Below are positions 46,104 to 55,323 of a stretch of 64,000 nucleotides of DNA, in pieces (position 1 is the stretch's first letter; each line of letters begins with the position of its first letter). This stretch comes from Bacteroidales bacterium (lineage in GTDB: Bacteria > Bacteroidota > Bacteroidia > Bacteroidales > UBA10428). The DNA is taken from assembly GCA_016934395.1 (NCBI GenBank), contig JAFGSZ010000090.1, forward strand, positions 1 through 64,000. Reading direction: 5' to 3'. The translations under genes and the position numbers were made by a program. The notes below the pieces were generated by a model. That model saw only the letters and a list, made by a program, of their open reading frames with translations. It made no database searches and had not been told where the DNA came from.

Positions 46104-46964
46104 ATGAAAAAACTTTTTGTCTTTCTTCTGATATTATTGGGAATATCGTGTAACAACCATTCCCCGTATCCCGGATTTTCCAAAGCACGGCACGGTATAT
46201 ATTTTCAATTGCATAAAATAGGGGAGGAAACAGAAAAAGCCTATCCCGGAGATTTTATCACAGCCGATATTCAGTATTTTACACTAAAAGATTCCTTGTT
46301 TTTTAAGGGAAGGAGAAAATTCCAGGTAACCCGGCCTTCATTTAAAGGTTCTGTAGATGAATGTTTTTTAATGCTGGCTGAAAATGAAAACGCCACATTT
46401 ATTATTTCTGCAGACAATTTTTTTGAAAAAACGCTACAGACTTCTCTGCCTTCATTTCTTGATACTGAAAGTAAAATGAAAATTGAAGTGGAAATACTTG
46501 AAATTCAAACCGAAGAAGAATATAATAAAGAGAAAGAAGCATTTCTCAACTGGATTGACGATTTTGGCGATTATGAAAAAACGATCTTGGAACAATTTCT
46601 TGCTGAAAAAGAACTTGCGGTGAATCCCACAAAATCGGGATTATATCAATTGATATTAAAGGAGGGCACAGGAAGAAAAGTTCGGCAGGGCGATACAATT
46701 ACCGTGAACTATGAGGGAAAATTCCTGAATGGAAAATATTTCGACTCTACCATCAAGCGAAATCAACCGTTTCAGTTTGTATATGGCACAGAATGGCAGG
46801 TGGTTAAAGGATTGGAAGAGGCAATTAGTATGATGGAGGAGGGTGAAAAATCGTTGTTTATCCTGCCCTCTGAACTGGCATTTGGAAACACCGGGTCATC
46901 CACCGGAATTATTCCTCCTTTTACATCTTTAATTTTTGAAGTTGAACTTTTAAAAATAAATTAA
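46104..46964 (+). CDS. FKBP-type peptidyl-prolyl isomerase lipoprotein
   Basis: The product has 286 residues with a lipoprotein signal (LILLGISCNNH). The C-terminal half (about 180-286) is a full FKBP domain: QGDTITVNYEGKFLNGKYFDST, VVKGLEEAISMMEEGEKSLFILPS, FGNTGSSTGIIPPFTSLIFEVEL. The N-terminal half (about 40-140) looks like a degenerate FKBP domain (PGDFITADIQYFTLKDSLFF, ADNFFEKTL). It likely helps fold exported proteins in the periplasm. It lies 38 bases after the GldI-like gene. Confidence 0.88.
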   Translation: MKKLFVFLLILLGISCNNHSPYPGFSKARHGIYFQLHKIGEETEKAYPGDFITADIQYFTLKDSLFFKGRRKFQVTRPSFKGSVDECFLMLAENENATFIISADNFFEKTLQTSLPSFLDTESKMKIEVEILEIQTEEEYNKEKEAFLNWIDDFGDYEKTILEQFLAEKELAVNPTKSGLYQLILKEGTGRKVRQGDTITVNYEGKFLNGKYFDSTIKRNQPFQFVYGTEWQVVKGLEEAISMMEEGEKSLFILPSELAFGNTGSSTGIIPPFTSLIFEVELLKIN

Positions 46965-47032
46965 TAATTTTTAAGCAACCTTTTTCGTTATAATACATCT
47001 AAGCATTAAATCAACATTAAAAATATATAACA

Positions 47033-47968
47033 ATGAATTTTTCGAGACCATTTGCAAATAGCGCCATACTTATACTATTGGCGGGAGCATTCTTAGTATC
47101 CGGTTGTATAAAAGATGATTCGGAGGAAAGACTGGCAGAAGAAAATAAACTATTAGATGAGTACCTCACGGAAAACAATATTTCGGATGACTATAAAACA
47201 GCATCCGGGATGTACTATATTGAAAATGAAGCCGGTACAGGTGATATTGCAGTGCCCAATGATTTTATAGTAATAAAATATACGGGTAAATACATAGATG
47301 AGACCATATTTGAATCTACTGATAGCGCAATTGCCCAGGAAGCCGGAATTTATTTTTCGGAATATATCTATGGGAGTATAAAATTTAAATATGGCTATAG
47401 CATTGCCGGTTTTACAGAAGGTATTTCGTATATGCGACAGGGAGGGAAAGCTACATTTATTATTCCATCCAAACTGGCATACTCCAATAATTACAAAACA
47501 TTGATATATGATGTGGAATTACTGGAGGTTATTAAATATCCGGCACAGAATGAAACCGGAAAAATGTTTGCCTATATCTCAGATTCGCTGGATATAAATA
47601 TTTCAGATTCTACAAGTACGGGTTTGTATTACATAGAATCACCATTGAGTGTTGCCGGTGGGCCAACAATAACCACCGCAGATTCGGTTTACCTGAAATA
47701 TACCGGCAGGTTTCTTGATGGCAGGATTTTCGACCAGACCGAGGGCAACCAGACTTTTAATTTTATCCAGGGGTCAACGGGTTTTATTTCAGGATTTACT
47801 GAGGCTATAGGTTACATGTATCAGGGTTGCATTGCAAAAGTTGTTATTCCCTATAAACTGGGTTATGGCACTCATGAGTATTTACACCCCAGTTATGGTT
47901 TTATTGTTATTCCGGCATATACCACCCTCGTTTTTGACCTGGAAGTGGTGAAAGTGACACCTTTCTAA
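47033..47968 (+). CDS. Double-FKBP lipoprotein
   Basis: The product has 311 residues with lipobox FLVSGCIKDD. Two FKBP-like domains: about 75-170 (NDFIVIKYTGKYIDETIFES, GFTEGISYMRQGGKATFIIPS) and about 215-311 (ADSVYLKYTGRFLDGRIFDQT, GFTEAIGYMYQGCIAKVVIPY, PAYTTLVFDLEVVKV). Third FKBP lipoprotein in a row, 68 bases from the last one. A rho-independent terminator follows the stop. Some active-site aromatic positions differ between the halves, so one may be non-catalytic. Confidence 0.88.
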   Translation: MNFSRPFANSAILILLAGAFLVSGCIKDDSEERLAEENKLLDEYLTENNISDDYKTASGMYYIENEAGTGDIAVPNDFIVIKYTGKYIDETIFESTDSAIAQEAGIYFSEYIYGSIKFKYGYSIAGFTEGISYMRQGGKATFIIPSKLAYSNNYKTLIYDVELLEVIKYPAQNETGKMFAYISDSLDINISDSTSTGLYYIESPLSVAGGPTITTADSVYLKYTGRFLDGRIFDQTEGNQTFNFIQGSTGFISGFTEAIGYMYQGCIAKVVIPYKLGYGTHEYLHPSYGFIVIPAYTTLVFDLEVVKVTPF

Positions 47969-47987
47969 GAAATTTAATATTTTTTCC

Positions 47988-48030
47988 AAACCGGCTATAG
48001 GGATTGTAAAATAAATATAGCCGGTTTTTT
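47988..48030 (+). terminator. Rho-independent terminator after the FKBP operon
   Basis: AAACCGGCTATA (47988-47999) pairs with TATAGCCGGTTT (48016-48027); the stem runs into TTTTTT (48025-48030). It ends the plus-strand transcript. Its right side is also the C-terminal coding end of the convergent rsmI gene, whose stop is at 47995. Confidence 0.85.
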
Positions 48031-48699
48031 ATGCAATTCCGGAATTTGCCGTGTCCATTCTTTAATACTTTTTGTTGCAATAAACTCACCGGATTGGGTA
48101 ATATCAGCTGCCACACATAGTTGGGTTTCAGGCTGGCAGGTATTTATAATATCCTGAAAAAGCTGGTTATTTCGATAGGGCGCTTCAATAAAAAGCTGAG
48201 ATAAATTTTCCTGCTTCGATTGTTTTTCAAGCAACCTGATTTTTTGTGTACGCTCGGGCTTTTTTATGGGCAGGTACCCGTGAAAAGCAAAATTCTGGCC
48301 ATTTAACCCGGATGCCATTAATGCCAGAAAAATTGAAGAAGGTCCGGTTATCGGAATCACCTGTATTCCTTTTTTATGGGCTAGTTTTACAAGCTCAGCT
48401 CCCGGGTCGGCAATTCCCGGTAAACCGGCTTCAGACATTAAACCGACATGATGTTCGCTCGCCGGATTTAAAAAGGCTTCGATATCTGCAGCTTGTGTAT
48501 GTTCATTTAAAACATAAAACGTCAGCGAATCTATGGGTTTTTTAATACCCATTTTTTTTAAATACCTCCGTGCTGTGCGAATATCTTCAACAATATAAAA
48601 ATCTATATTATTAATAATTTCAAATACAAATTGCGGAAGCGTATGCAGGATATTTTCTTCACCAAGTGGGGCAGGAATCAGGTATAGTTTGCCTTTCAT
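47995..48699 (-). CDS. rsmI: SAM-dependent methyltransferase, RsmI-like (16S rRNA C1402 2'-O)
   Basis: The ATG at 48699 starts MKGKLYLIPAPLGE, the usual start; a longer frame to 48897 runs inside the neighbouring gene. The 234 residues have the tetrapyrrole-methylase fold: YIVEDIRTARRYLKKMGI, VGLMSEAGLPGIADPGAELV, the SAM/active loop VIPITGPSSIFLALMASGLNGQNFAFHGYLP, and QLFIEAPYRNNQL. In most bacteria it methylates 16S rRNA C1402; the Bacteroidota protein is shorter at the C-terminus. It starts 7 bases after the peptidase stop. Confidence 0.85.
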   Translation of the reverse strand: MKGKLYLIPAPLGEENILHTLPQFVFEIINNIDFYIVEDIRTARRYLKKMGIKKPIDSLTFYVLNEHTQAADIEAFLNPASEHHVGLMSEAGLPGIADPGAELVKLAHKKGIQVIPITGPSSIFLALMASGLNGQNFAFHGYLPIKKPERTQKIRLLEKQSKQENLSQLFIEAPYRNNQLFQDIINTCQPETQLCVAADITQSGEFIATKSIKEWTRQIPELHKKPAIFILQSL

Positions 48700-48706
48700 A
48701 CTTTTA

Positions 48707-51094
48707 TTATTCTTTTTTATCAATAAGGTTTTCCTGAAATAATTTATAAATGCGCTTGTATTCATCTGTCCAGCTGGAGGCTTCCTTAAAACCATGGTCT
48801 TCAAGCGGAAATAAAGCGAGTTCCCAGTTATTTTTACCCAGTTCAATAAGACGCTGCGACAAGCGGACAATATCCTGAAACTGCACATTGGTATCAATCA
48901 CCCCATGCAACATCAGCAAATTATCCTGCAAACCTTCGGCATAGTATAACGGACTGCTGCGATAGTATGCAATGCTGTCTTCCACCGGTGTATTTAATAT
49001 ATTAACTGTATAGGGATGGTTATAATGAGCCCAATCCACTACCGATCGCAAAGCAGCGCCGCACCTGAATGTACCCGGTTTTGTGAACAATGCCATCAGG
49101 GTAATAAAACCTCCATACGATCCGCCATATATTCCAATTTTGTCTTTGTTTATCCCGTAACGTTCAACAAGATATTTTGCCCCGTCAACCTGGTCATTCA
49201 GGTCTCTGCCGCCCATATGCCGGTATATTGCTGTCCGCCAATCACGCCCGTAACCCTCACTGCCCCGGTAATCGATATCCAGCACGGTATATCCGTTATC
49301 GCATAAAAAATTATGAAACATATATTCCCTGTAATAATCGCTCCACCAGCGATGAACATTTTGAAGATATCCGGCACCGTGCACAAATATTACAGCTGCA
49401 CCGTTTTTAACGTTTTCTTCAGGGATATAAATTCTGGCGGGTACCGGAACCCCATCGGAGGCTTTAAATTGTATAATTTCCGGTTCCCTCCAGGGATAGG
49501 CTTTAAATTCAGAGGATAGAGAATGTGAGATACGTTTTTCAGTTTCTCCGGCTTTATTCGGCAAAATATATAATTCCCAGGGCGTGTTGCTGTTTGAGTA
49601 TCGTATTGCCAGAAATTTTTCATCGGGAGATACTGTTACTTCATTATTGCCAGCCATTGATGTTATCTTTTTCATTTCACCGCCATTCGCGGGAAGATGA
49701 TAAAAATGATGTTCAAAAGGGGATTCCCGGTTCGAGGTGATATAAAAAGTTTTTTTATTATGAGAAAGGGTAACATCCAGAATTTCAAAACTGCCACTGG
49801 TTAGTGCGGTTTTCTTTTTATCAGGAATTGAACAGGTGTACAGATGAGAGTAACCGGTCTGTTCAGATTGAAACCATACCGTATTGTTATCGATCCAACC
49901 CATATTTCCCGGAACAGATTTCCATCCTGAAATTCCCGGTCCCCCGATCCAGGCTTCATCGTGCTGACGTTCGAGCAAAACAGGTTCACCGGTTTCAAGC
50001 TGTAGAAGCAAAATCCACCGGTCTTTACCATCCATTGACTTGGCTTCAATTAGAGCAGCGCCGTTTTCGGAATAATAAGGTCCGTGAATAAAGATGTCGC
50101 GTGGATTTTCAAATTGGTCCCCGCAACCCCCGGAGGTTGTATCGTATTCTTTTAAAAATTCAGGTTTATCATAAATTCCTTCTATTTTTTCTGATTTAAA
50201 AGTATATACCGTATCGGCTTCAATATTATATATATAAAATTTATATTTATCCTGCGATGTGCCCACTTTTTCGCGCGCAGGTATATCTTCTGTGTACCCG
50301 CTCCGGGTAACATAACTGGGAACTTTTGTGTTTTTATTTTCAGCAGTTGAAGTATTTAGAATAAACGTTACGAATGTAGCATCCGGGTTTATCTGAATAT
50401 TAAAAATCTGCTGTCCGTCCAGATAAAAAGCTTTCGGGCGTTTTGGTTCCAACAGTTTATTTCTTTTTTCCTGAATTTCCGAAATTTCTTTTCTTTCTTT
50501 TATAATTTCAAAATGTGCCAACTGATCCTTTTCGAGCCACTGTTCATATTCGGGTTTATCCTTATCACTTTTTTCCGAACCGGAGTTAAAATTTGTAAGC
50601 TGAACAGTTGTTCCGGAAGTTATATCCCATGAATACAGATTATTCTCTTTCTGGTATACAATTTTTGTATCGTTTTGGGAAAATGTAGGATTGGTTTCAA
50701 CTTCAAGGGTACTGGTAATTTTTATTTCCGTGTTTTTATTCAGATCATACAAAAAAATATCTCCAAACCGCGAGTAGGTTTTTTTTGTTCGTTGTGCATT
50801 GTATTCACCCTTTACAGGAAGTTGCTTCTGAACTTCTACTGTAACAGGCTTGATATTTAAGTCATGAATACCCGCCTGGTAAACATCACGAACCTTTTCC
50901 ATCCGTGGATTCCAGGTAAAAAAAATGGTTTTACTATCTTCTGACCAGCGAATATCTTTTGGAAGGTACCCTACAAAATCTTCACCCTTCATAATCTTTT
51001 CAATGGAAAGATCCGATAAATTATTATAGGTTTGTCCCGATTGATTCAAACTGTATAACAGGCAAAGCAGAATTAGAACGGATAATTTTCTCAT
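48707..51094 (-). CDS. S9 family serine peptidase, dipeptidyl peptidase IV-like
   Basis: The ATG at 51094 begins a signal peptide (MRKLSVLILLCLLYSLNQSGQ); the frame upstream to 51157 lacks support. An N-terminal beta-propeller (about 60-530) precedes the alpha/beta-hydrolase domain (about 535-795). The triad is visible: Ser in GIYGGSYGGFITL (GxSxGG), Asp in MLHGVIDTNVQF, His in PLEDHGFKEASSW. It cleaves X-Pro or short peptides in the periplasm. It probably forms a two-gene unit with rsmI. Confidence 0.92.
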   Translation of the reverse strand: MRKLSVLILLCLLYSLNQSGQTYNNLSDLSIEKIMKGEDFVGYLPKDIRWSEDSKTIFFTWNPRMEKVRDVYQAGIHDLNIKPVTVEVQKQLPVKGEYNAQRTKKTYSRFGDIFLYDLNKNTEIKITSTLEVETNPTFSQNDTKIVYQKENNLYSWDITSGTTVQLTNFNSGSEKSDKDKPEYEQWLEKDQLAHFEIIKERKEISEIQEKRNKLLEPKRPKAFYLDGQQIFNIQINPDATFVTFILNTSTAENKNTKVPSYVTRSGYTEDIPAREKVGTSQDKYKFYIYNIEADTVYTFKSEKIEGIYDKPEFLKEYDTTSGGCGDQFENPRDIFIHGPYYSENGAALIEAKSMDGKDRWILLLQLETGEPVLLERQHDEAWIGGPGISGWKSVPGNMGWIDNNTVWFQSEQTGYSHLYTCSIPDKKKTALTSGSFEILDVTLSHNKKTFYITSNRESPFEHHFYHLPANGGEMKKITSMAGNNEVTVSPDEKFLAIRYSNSNTPWELYILPNKAGETEKRISHSLSSEFKAYPWREPEIIQFKASDGVPVPARIYIPEENVKNGAAVIFVHGAGYLQNVHRWWSDYYREYMFHNFLCDNGYTVLDIDYRGSEGYGRDWRTAIYRHMGGRDLNDQVDGAKYLVERYGINKDKIGIYGGSYGGFITLMALFTKPGTFRCGAALRSVVDWAHYNHPYTVNILNTPVEDSIAYYRSSPLYYAEGLQDNLLMLHGVIDTNVQFQDIVRLSQRLIELGKNNWELALFPLEDHGFKEASSWTDEYKRIYKLFQENLIDKKE

Positions 51095-51271
51095 GTTTAA
51101 TAAAAAATATTTAGTATTACTGTAATGCAAGTAATACATCGTATCAGATATTTCCAAACATATTGTAATAATTAATTATTTAATAAGGAAATACCTTAGA
51201 TATTAAATAATATACAATTATACAGGGGGTTTTTGAATAAAGCTTTACTTTTGAATACAAATTCAGTTGAT

Positions 51272-52033
51272 TTGAAAATTACTTTTTTAGGAACAGGAAC
51301 TTCACAGGGTGTGCCGGTAATTGCTTGTCAGTGCAGGGTATGTTTGTCAAAAGATTCCCGCGATAAACGATTACGTTCTTCTGTTATGATCGAAGAGAAA
51401 GGAAATGTTCTGGTAATCGATTCCGGGCCTGATTTCAGGCAGCAGATGCTGCGGCATAATGTGAAAAACCTGGATGCTATTATATTTACTCACGAACATA
51501 AAGATCATGTTGCGGGTCTTGATGATGTTCGCGCTTTTAATTTTATTCTGAAACGGCCAATGGATGTTTATGCTGAAAAGCGGGTACAGGATGCTTTGCA
51601 ACGTGAATTCATGTACATTTTTTCCGATCATAAATATCCCGGAATCCCTGATATTAAAATGCACATGTTAAATAATTCTGAATTTAGTGTGGCAGGTATC
51701 CGCTTGCTTCCTATTCGGGTATACCATCATGAACTGCCTGTATTTGGTTTCAGGATTAATAGTTTTGCATATATTACCGATCTGAACCGAATTCCGGATG
51801 AGGAAATAAAAAAACTTGAAGGGGTAAAATATTTTGCAATATCCGCGCTTCGGATTAAACCACACGTTTCACATTTTTGTCTTCAGGAGGCATTGGATGT
51901 TATTCAGAAAATAAAACCGGAAAAAGCGTATTTAACCCATATCAGCCACCAGTTTGGCTTACATGCCGAGGTGGAACTCTCATTACCGGAACATGTACGG
52001 TTGGCTTATGATGGATTAGAGATAGATATTTAG
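51272..52033 (+). CDS. MBL-fold metal-dependent hydrolase (PhnP-like)
   Basis: The metallo-beta-lactamase fold shows the metal-binding motif FTHEHKDHVAGLDDVRAFN and later YHHELPVFGFRI, YITDLN and LTHISHQFGLH. There is no ATG in frame before the conserved KITFLGTGTSQGVPVIAC, so the start is probably the TTG at 51272 (upstream TTG codons at 51233 and 51251 are possible). The cysteine cluster (CQCRVCLSKD) at the N-terminus is typical of this group (PhnP-like phosphodiesterases). Cytoplasmic. Convergent with the TonB-dependent receptor gene, 17 bases apart. Confidence 0.85.
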   Translation: MKITFLGTGTSQGVPVIACQCRVCLSKDSRDKRLRSSVMIEEKGNVLVIDSGPDFRQQMLRHNVKNLDAIIFTHEHKDHVAGLDDVRAFNFILKRPMDVYAEKRVQDALQREFMYIFSDHKYPGIPDIKMHMLNNSEFSVAGIRLLPIRVYHHELPVFGFRINSFAYITDLNRIPDEEIKKLEGVKYFAISALRIKPHVSHFCLQEALDVIQKIKPEKAYLTHISHQFGLHAEVELSLPEHVRLAYDGLEIDI

Positions 52034-52050
52034 GGAAACGCATTAATTTT

Positions 52051-54483
52051 TTAAAACTCAATATCACCTCCTCCGGCACCGTTTCCACGGTTACCATTCC
52101 CGTTGATTTTTTTCTTTTGATTTAGCCTGTAAATAAATGTAAGTGAAATACTGCGGGTAGACCAGCGAAATTCATTTTCCGAATACAATTCCGGTCGTTC
52201 AAGAATATACCTGAATTTCCTGCTGTTTAAAACATCACGGATGTTCAGGGTCAGCGTACCGTCTCCGCCCAGAACATCTTTACTTGCTGCGAGGTTCAGC
52301 ATGTAAAACTCTTTGCGAATACCCTGGGTAGTCCGCTGGGGTGCCCGGTAAAAGAATATAGCCTGAAAATCGAGATTATTTCTGAATTTCAATTTCGAGT
52401 TCAACCGGGTATTCCATGAGTAGGTATCACTTGACAGGTTTTCACCTGCATATTCACCGGTAGTAATGGCCCGGTAAAAATTAATATCACCGCTAAGTGT
52501 CCACCATTTAACCACATCAAGAGATATGTTGGATTCAATCCCGTACGATTTTTGTTTCGACAAGTTTAACGGCTTCTGAATGGTAATACCTGTTGTATCA
52601 ACAAAATTTATGCGTTCAATAACGCCTTCGGTATTTTTGTAATACAATCCTCCATAAAACGAAAATTTACCATTGTTAAATAAATATCCTCCTTCATACG
52701 AATCGGTATATTCCGGATTCAGATTAGGATTTCCGGAACGAAAATTTCTTGAATCGCTGAAAGAATAAAACGGATTCAGCAACCAAAAGTGGGGCCTGTT
52801 TATGCGCCTGCTATAACTTAACTGAAAAGAGTTTTTCTGATCAAACTGAAAAGAATTATGGATTGTAGGAAATATATTAAAGTATAACCGGTCGTTTTGT
52901 TCCCGGGTATTTTCCAGGTAGGTATGTATATCCGAAAGTTCGGCTCTTAATCCCAGCTGAAGTGAATATTTTCCAAATTTATTTCCCGTTTGGATATAGA
53001 GGGCATGTACATTTTCGGTGTAATCAAAATTATTGGAAAAGTCAGATAGCTTAATCCAATTGTCGTCTGAATCAATTTCCTCAACAATATACGGATTTGT
53101 AATTTTTCTGAATTCACTTCGGTATCCGGTTTCAAATTTCAGTTTTTCACTCAGTGGGTAAATATAATCGGCTTTAAAAAGAATTTTACGTTCGAACTCC
53201 TTATTATAGCTTTTCTGAAATAATGGATTTTCATCTATATTTTCACCTGAATAATCAATCTGCCTCTCACTGATATTTGATTTTTCAAGTTCCGAATCTT
53301 CAATATACTGGAACAGTGCATTAAACTTATGATCTTTCTTTTCGAATTTTTTTTCATAATTCAGGGCAAATTCAATATTTCTTTCTGTTTCTTTCTCCCG
53401 ATCTTCCCGCAGGGTATTATCAGAGAGTATTTCGTTGGCATCGTAATCTTTATACAGAATATCAGTGAGGTTTAACTGATCTTCAATTCCCACCATTACT
53501 GATGCAGTAATCACATTTCTGCTGTTAATAAAATAGTCGGCCCCACCTCTGAGGGTATGCGACCAACCTGTTCGCAACCGGCTTCTATGCATGCGGGTAT
53601 AATACGTGGTATCTTCAAACATAAAATGCTGAAAGGCGCTGCCATCACCTGGTCGTTCATCGTAACTCAGGCCATAATTTATAAAGTAATTTATTTTCTC
53701 GCGCCTGAAATTGATATTTGTGCTTAAAGAATAATCGTGTGGGTAACCTGCTGAACCTTCGAATGAACCATTTACACCGTATCTTTCTTCTTTTTTTAAC
53801 ACGATGTTAATAATACCTGCCATGCCTTCTGCTTCGTAGCGTGCACTCGGATTCGTAATTACCTCAATACGTTCAATAAGATTTCCGGGTAAGCTTTGTA
53901 AGGCATTTGAATTTCCATTATTAATCAGCCCCGAAGGTTTACCATCTACTAAAATTTGCAGGCTTTCACTTCCCCGCATGCTAATATTTCCATCCAGATC
54001 AACAGAAACTGAAGGTACATTATCGAGTATCTCAAGTGTGGATTTGCCGGTATTACTTAAATCTTTACCCACATTAAATACTTTTTTGTCAAGTGCAATT
54101 ACCATTTCACTTTTTTCACCGGTAATAACGGCTTCTGATATAAGGACAGTGCGTGGTTCCAGAGCAATTGTTCCCAGGTTAATGGGTGATTCCCCGAAAG
54201 GGATGGAGAAAATATTCGTGAATTTTTCCTCATAAGAAACAAACTGGATTTTGGCAAAATATAATCCGGGTATTAAAGCAATTTTGAAAGTGCCGTCAGG
54301 GCCCGTGATATTTCCGGTTACCAATGCTGAATCGGGAGTATATACCGATACAGTGGCGAATTCAAGAGGTTCTTGCCCATTAATATCTGTAATTATTCCT
54401 GTAATTCCGGATTTATCTGGTAACTGGCTGAAGCCGGTAATTGGTAAAATTGACAATATTATTATAATATAGAGGTTTTTCAT
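52051..54483 (-). CDS. TonB-dependent receptor, OMP beta-barrel (type 3) family
   Basis: The product has 810 residues: signal peptide (MKNLYIIIILSILPITGFSQ), carboxypeptidase-regulatory-like domain (about 27-105), plug (about 115-215, with SLQILVDGKPSGLINNG, NLIERIEVITNPSARYEAEG and AGIINIVLKK), then a large barrel. No SusD-like partner is next to it, so it is not a SusC. Members of this group carry unknown cargo such as metals or peptides. The gene stands alone, divergent from osmC. Confidence 0.9.
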   Translation of the reverse strand: MKNLYIIIILSILPITGFSQLPDKSGITGIITDINGQEPLEFATVSVYTPDSALVTGNITGPDGTFKIALIPGLYFAKIQFVSYEEKFTNIFSIPFGESPINLGTIALEPRTVLISEAVITGEKSEMVIALDKKVFNVGKDLSNTGKSTLEILDNVPSVSVDLDGNISMRGSESLQILVDGKPSGLINNGNSNALQSLPGNLIERIEVITNPSARYEAEGMAGIINIVLKKEERYGVNGSFEGSAGYPHDYSLSTNINFRREKINYFINYGLSYDERPGDGSAFQHFMFEDTTYYTRMHRSRLRTGWSHTLRGGADYFINSRNVITASVMVGIEDQLNLTDILYKDYDANEILSDNTLREDREKETERNIEFALNYEKKFEKKDHKFNALFQYIEDSELEKSNISERQIDYSGENIDENPLFQKSYNKEFERKILFKADYIYPLSEKLKFETGYRSEFRKITNPYIVEEIDSDDNWIKLSDFSNNFDYTENVHALYIQTGNKFGKYSLQLGLRAELSDIHTYLENTREQNDRLYFNIFPTIHNSFQFDQKNSFQLSYSRRINRPHFWLLNPFYSFSDSRNFRSGNPNLNPEYTDSYEGGYLFNNGKFSFYGGLYYKNTEGVIERINFVDTTGITIQKPLNLSKQKSYGIESNISLDVVKWWTLSGDINFYRAITTGEYAGENLSSDTYSWNTRLNSKLKFRNNLDFQAIFFYRAPQRTTQGIRKEFYMLNLAASKDVLGGDGTLTLNIRDVLNSRKFRYILERPELYSENEFRWSTRSISLTFIYRLNQKKKINGNGNRGNGAGGGDIEF

Positions 54484-54733
54484 TTTTACATTAATTGATT
54501 TTACATATTTCTATAACAGTTTAGAAACACTTCACTATTCAATTGTTTTTTTAAAAAGTGCATTTTAACGGGCATTTAACATTTTTATTGATGTATTAGA
54601 ATTCTTAATTAGCTGAATAGAAATCTATTGTTATAAATTCACTTATACATCTTCTAAATTGATTATAAAAAATATCAGACTGGTATTCTTTCTTTAACTT
54701 TCTTAAATTTGTATACCATCTAAACAATATATT

Positions 54734-55153
54734 ATGTCAATTAGAAAAGCAAAAGCCACCTGGAACGGCACCTTAAAAAAGGGCAGTGGAACCATGAATT
54801 TCAGTGATTACAGCGGACCTTATACTTTTATTTCGCGGTTTGAAGAGGGTAAAGGAACCAATCCTGAAGAACTAATCGGAGCAGCCCATGCAGGATGTTA
54901 TTCCATGTTTTTATCTGCCTTGCTTAGTGCGGAAAATTTAAATCCCGAAAGCGTTCAGACTTCTGCAGCAGTGCATCTGGAAAGTGACGAAGTGGGTCCG
55001 GTAATTTCAAAAATAGAGCTCAATACAGAAGTAAAATGTCCCGGGATTTCGCAGGAAAAATTTAAGGAACTTTCTGAGATTGCAAAAAAGAAATGTCCGG
55101 TATCACGGGTATTGGCTGCAACAGAAATTACACTTAGTGCAAAGCTTATTTAA
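54734..55153 (+). CDS. osmC: OsmC-type peroxiredoxin
   Basis: The 139-residue cytoplasmic protein reduces organic hydroperoxides. The two redox Cys are present: AAHAGCYSMFLSALL and AKKKCPVSRVLAAT. The N-terminal KATWNGTLKKGSGTMN and FEEGKGTNPEELIGAA are characteristic of the OsmC subgroup rather than Ohr. It lies between a TonB-receptor gene and, convergently, the MscS/permease group; osmC is often induced by osmotic and oxidative stress, fitting the osmotic theme of the neighbours (inference). Confidence 0.95.
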   Translation: MSIRKAKATWNGTLKKGSGTMNFSDYSGPYTFISRFEEGKGTNPEELIGAAHAGCYSMFLSALLSAENLNPESVQTSAAVHLESDEVGPVISKIELNTEVKCPGISQEKFKELSEIAKKKCPVSRVLAATEITLSAKLI

Positions 55154-55181
55154 GAACAGTTATTTTTTGTATTGTTTCATG

Positions 55182-55256
55182 GGGTAAGAAAAATATAAAT
55201 TCAGGTTCGTTACTGGAAAGGATTTATTTATTTTAACAAACTCCTGAATTTTTACC
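55182..55256. terminator. Inverted repeat between convergent osmC and mscS-like genes
   Basis: AAATTCAGG (55197-55205) pairs with CCTGAATTT (55243-55251), extended by GGGTAA (about 55182) with TTACCC (about 55251) across a bulge. The loop is about 37 bases. It lies in the 170-base gap between two convergent genes, so a bidirectional terminator role is likely, although the loop is long. Confidence 0.5.
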
Positions 55257-55323
55257 CAAATAAAAGTCTGTTTTTTGCGCCCTGAACACATCAGGTGTAA
55301 AGCGAAAATACATTAACCGGCCT

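Noticed and set aside
48700-48897. A longer rsmI frame starting at 48897.
   Set aside because: It would run inside the end of the S9 peptidase gene; the ATG at 48699 matches the family start.
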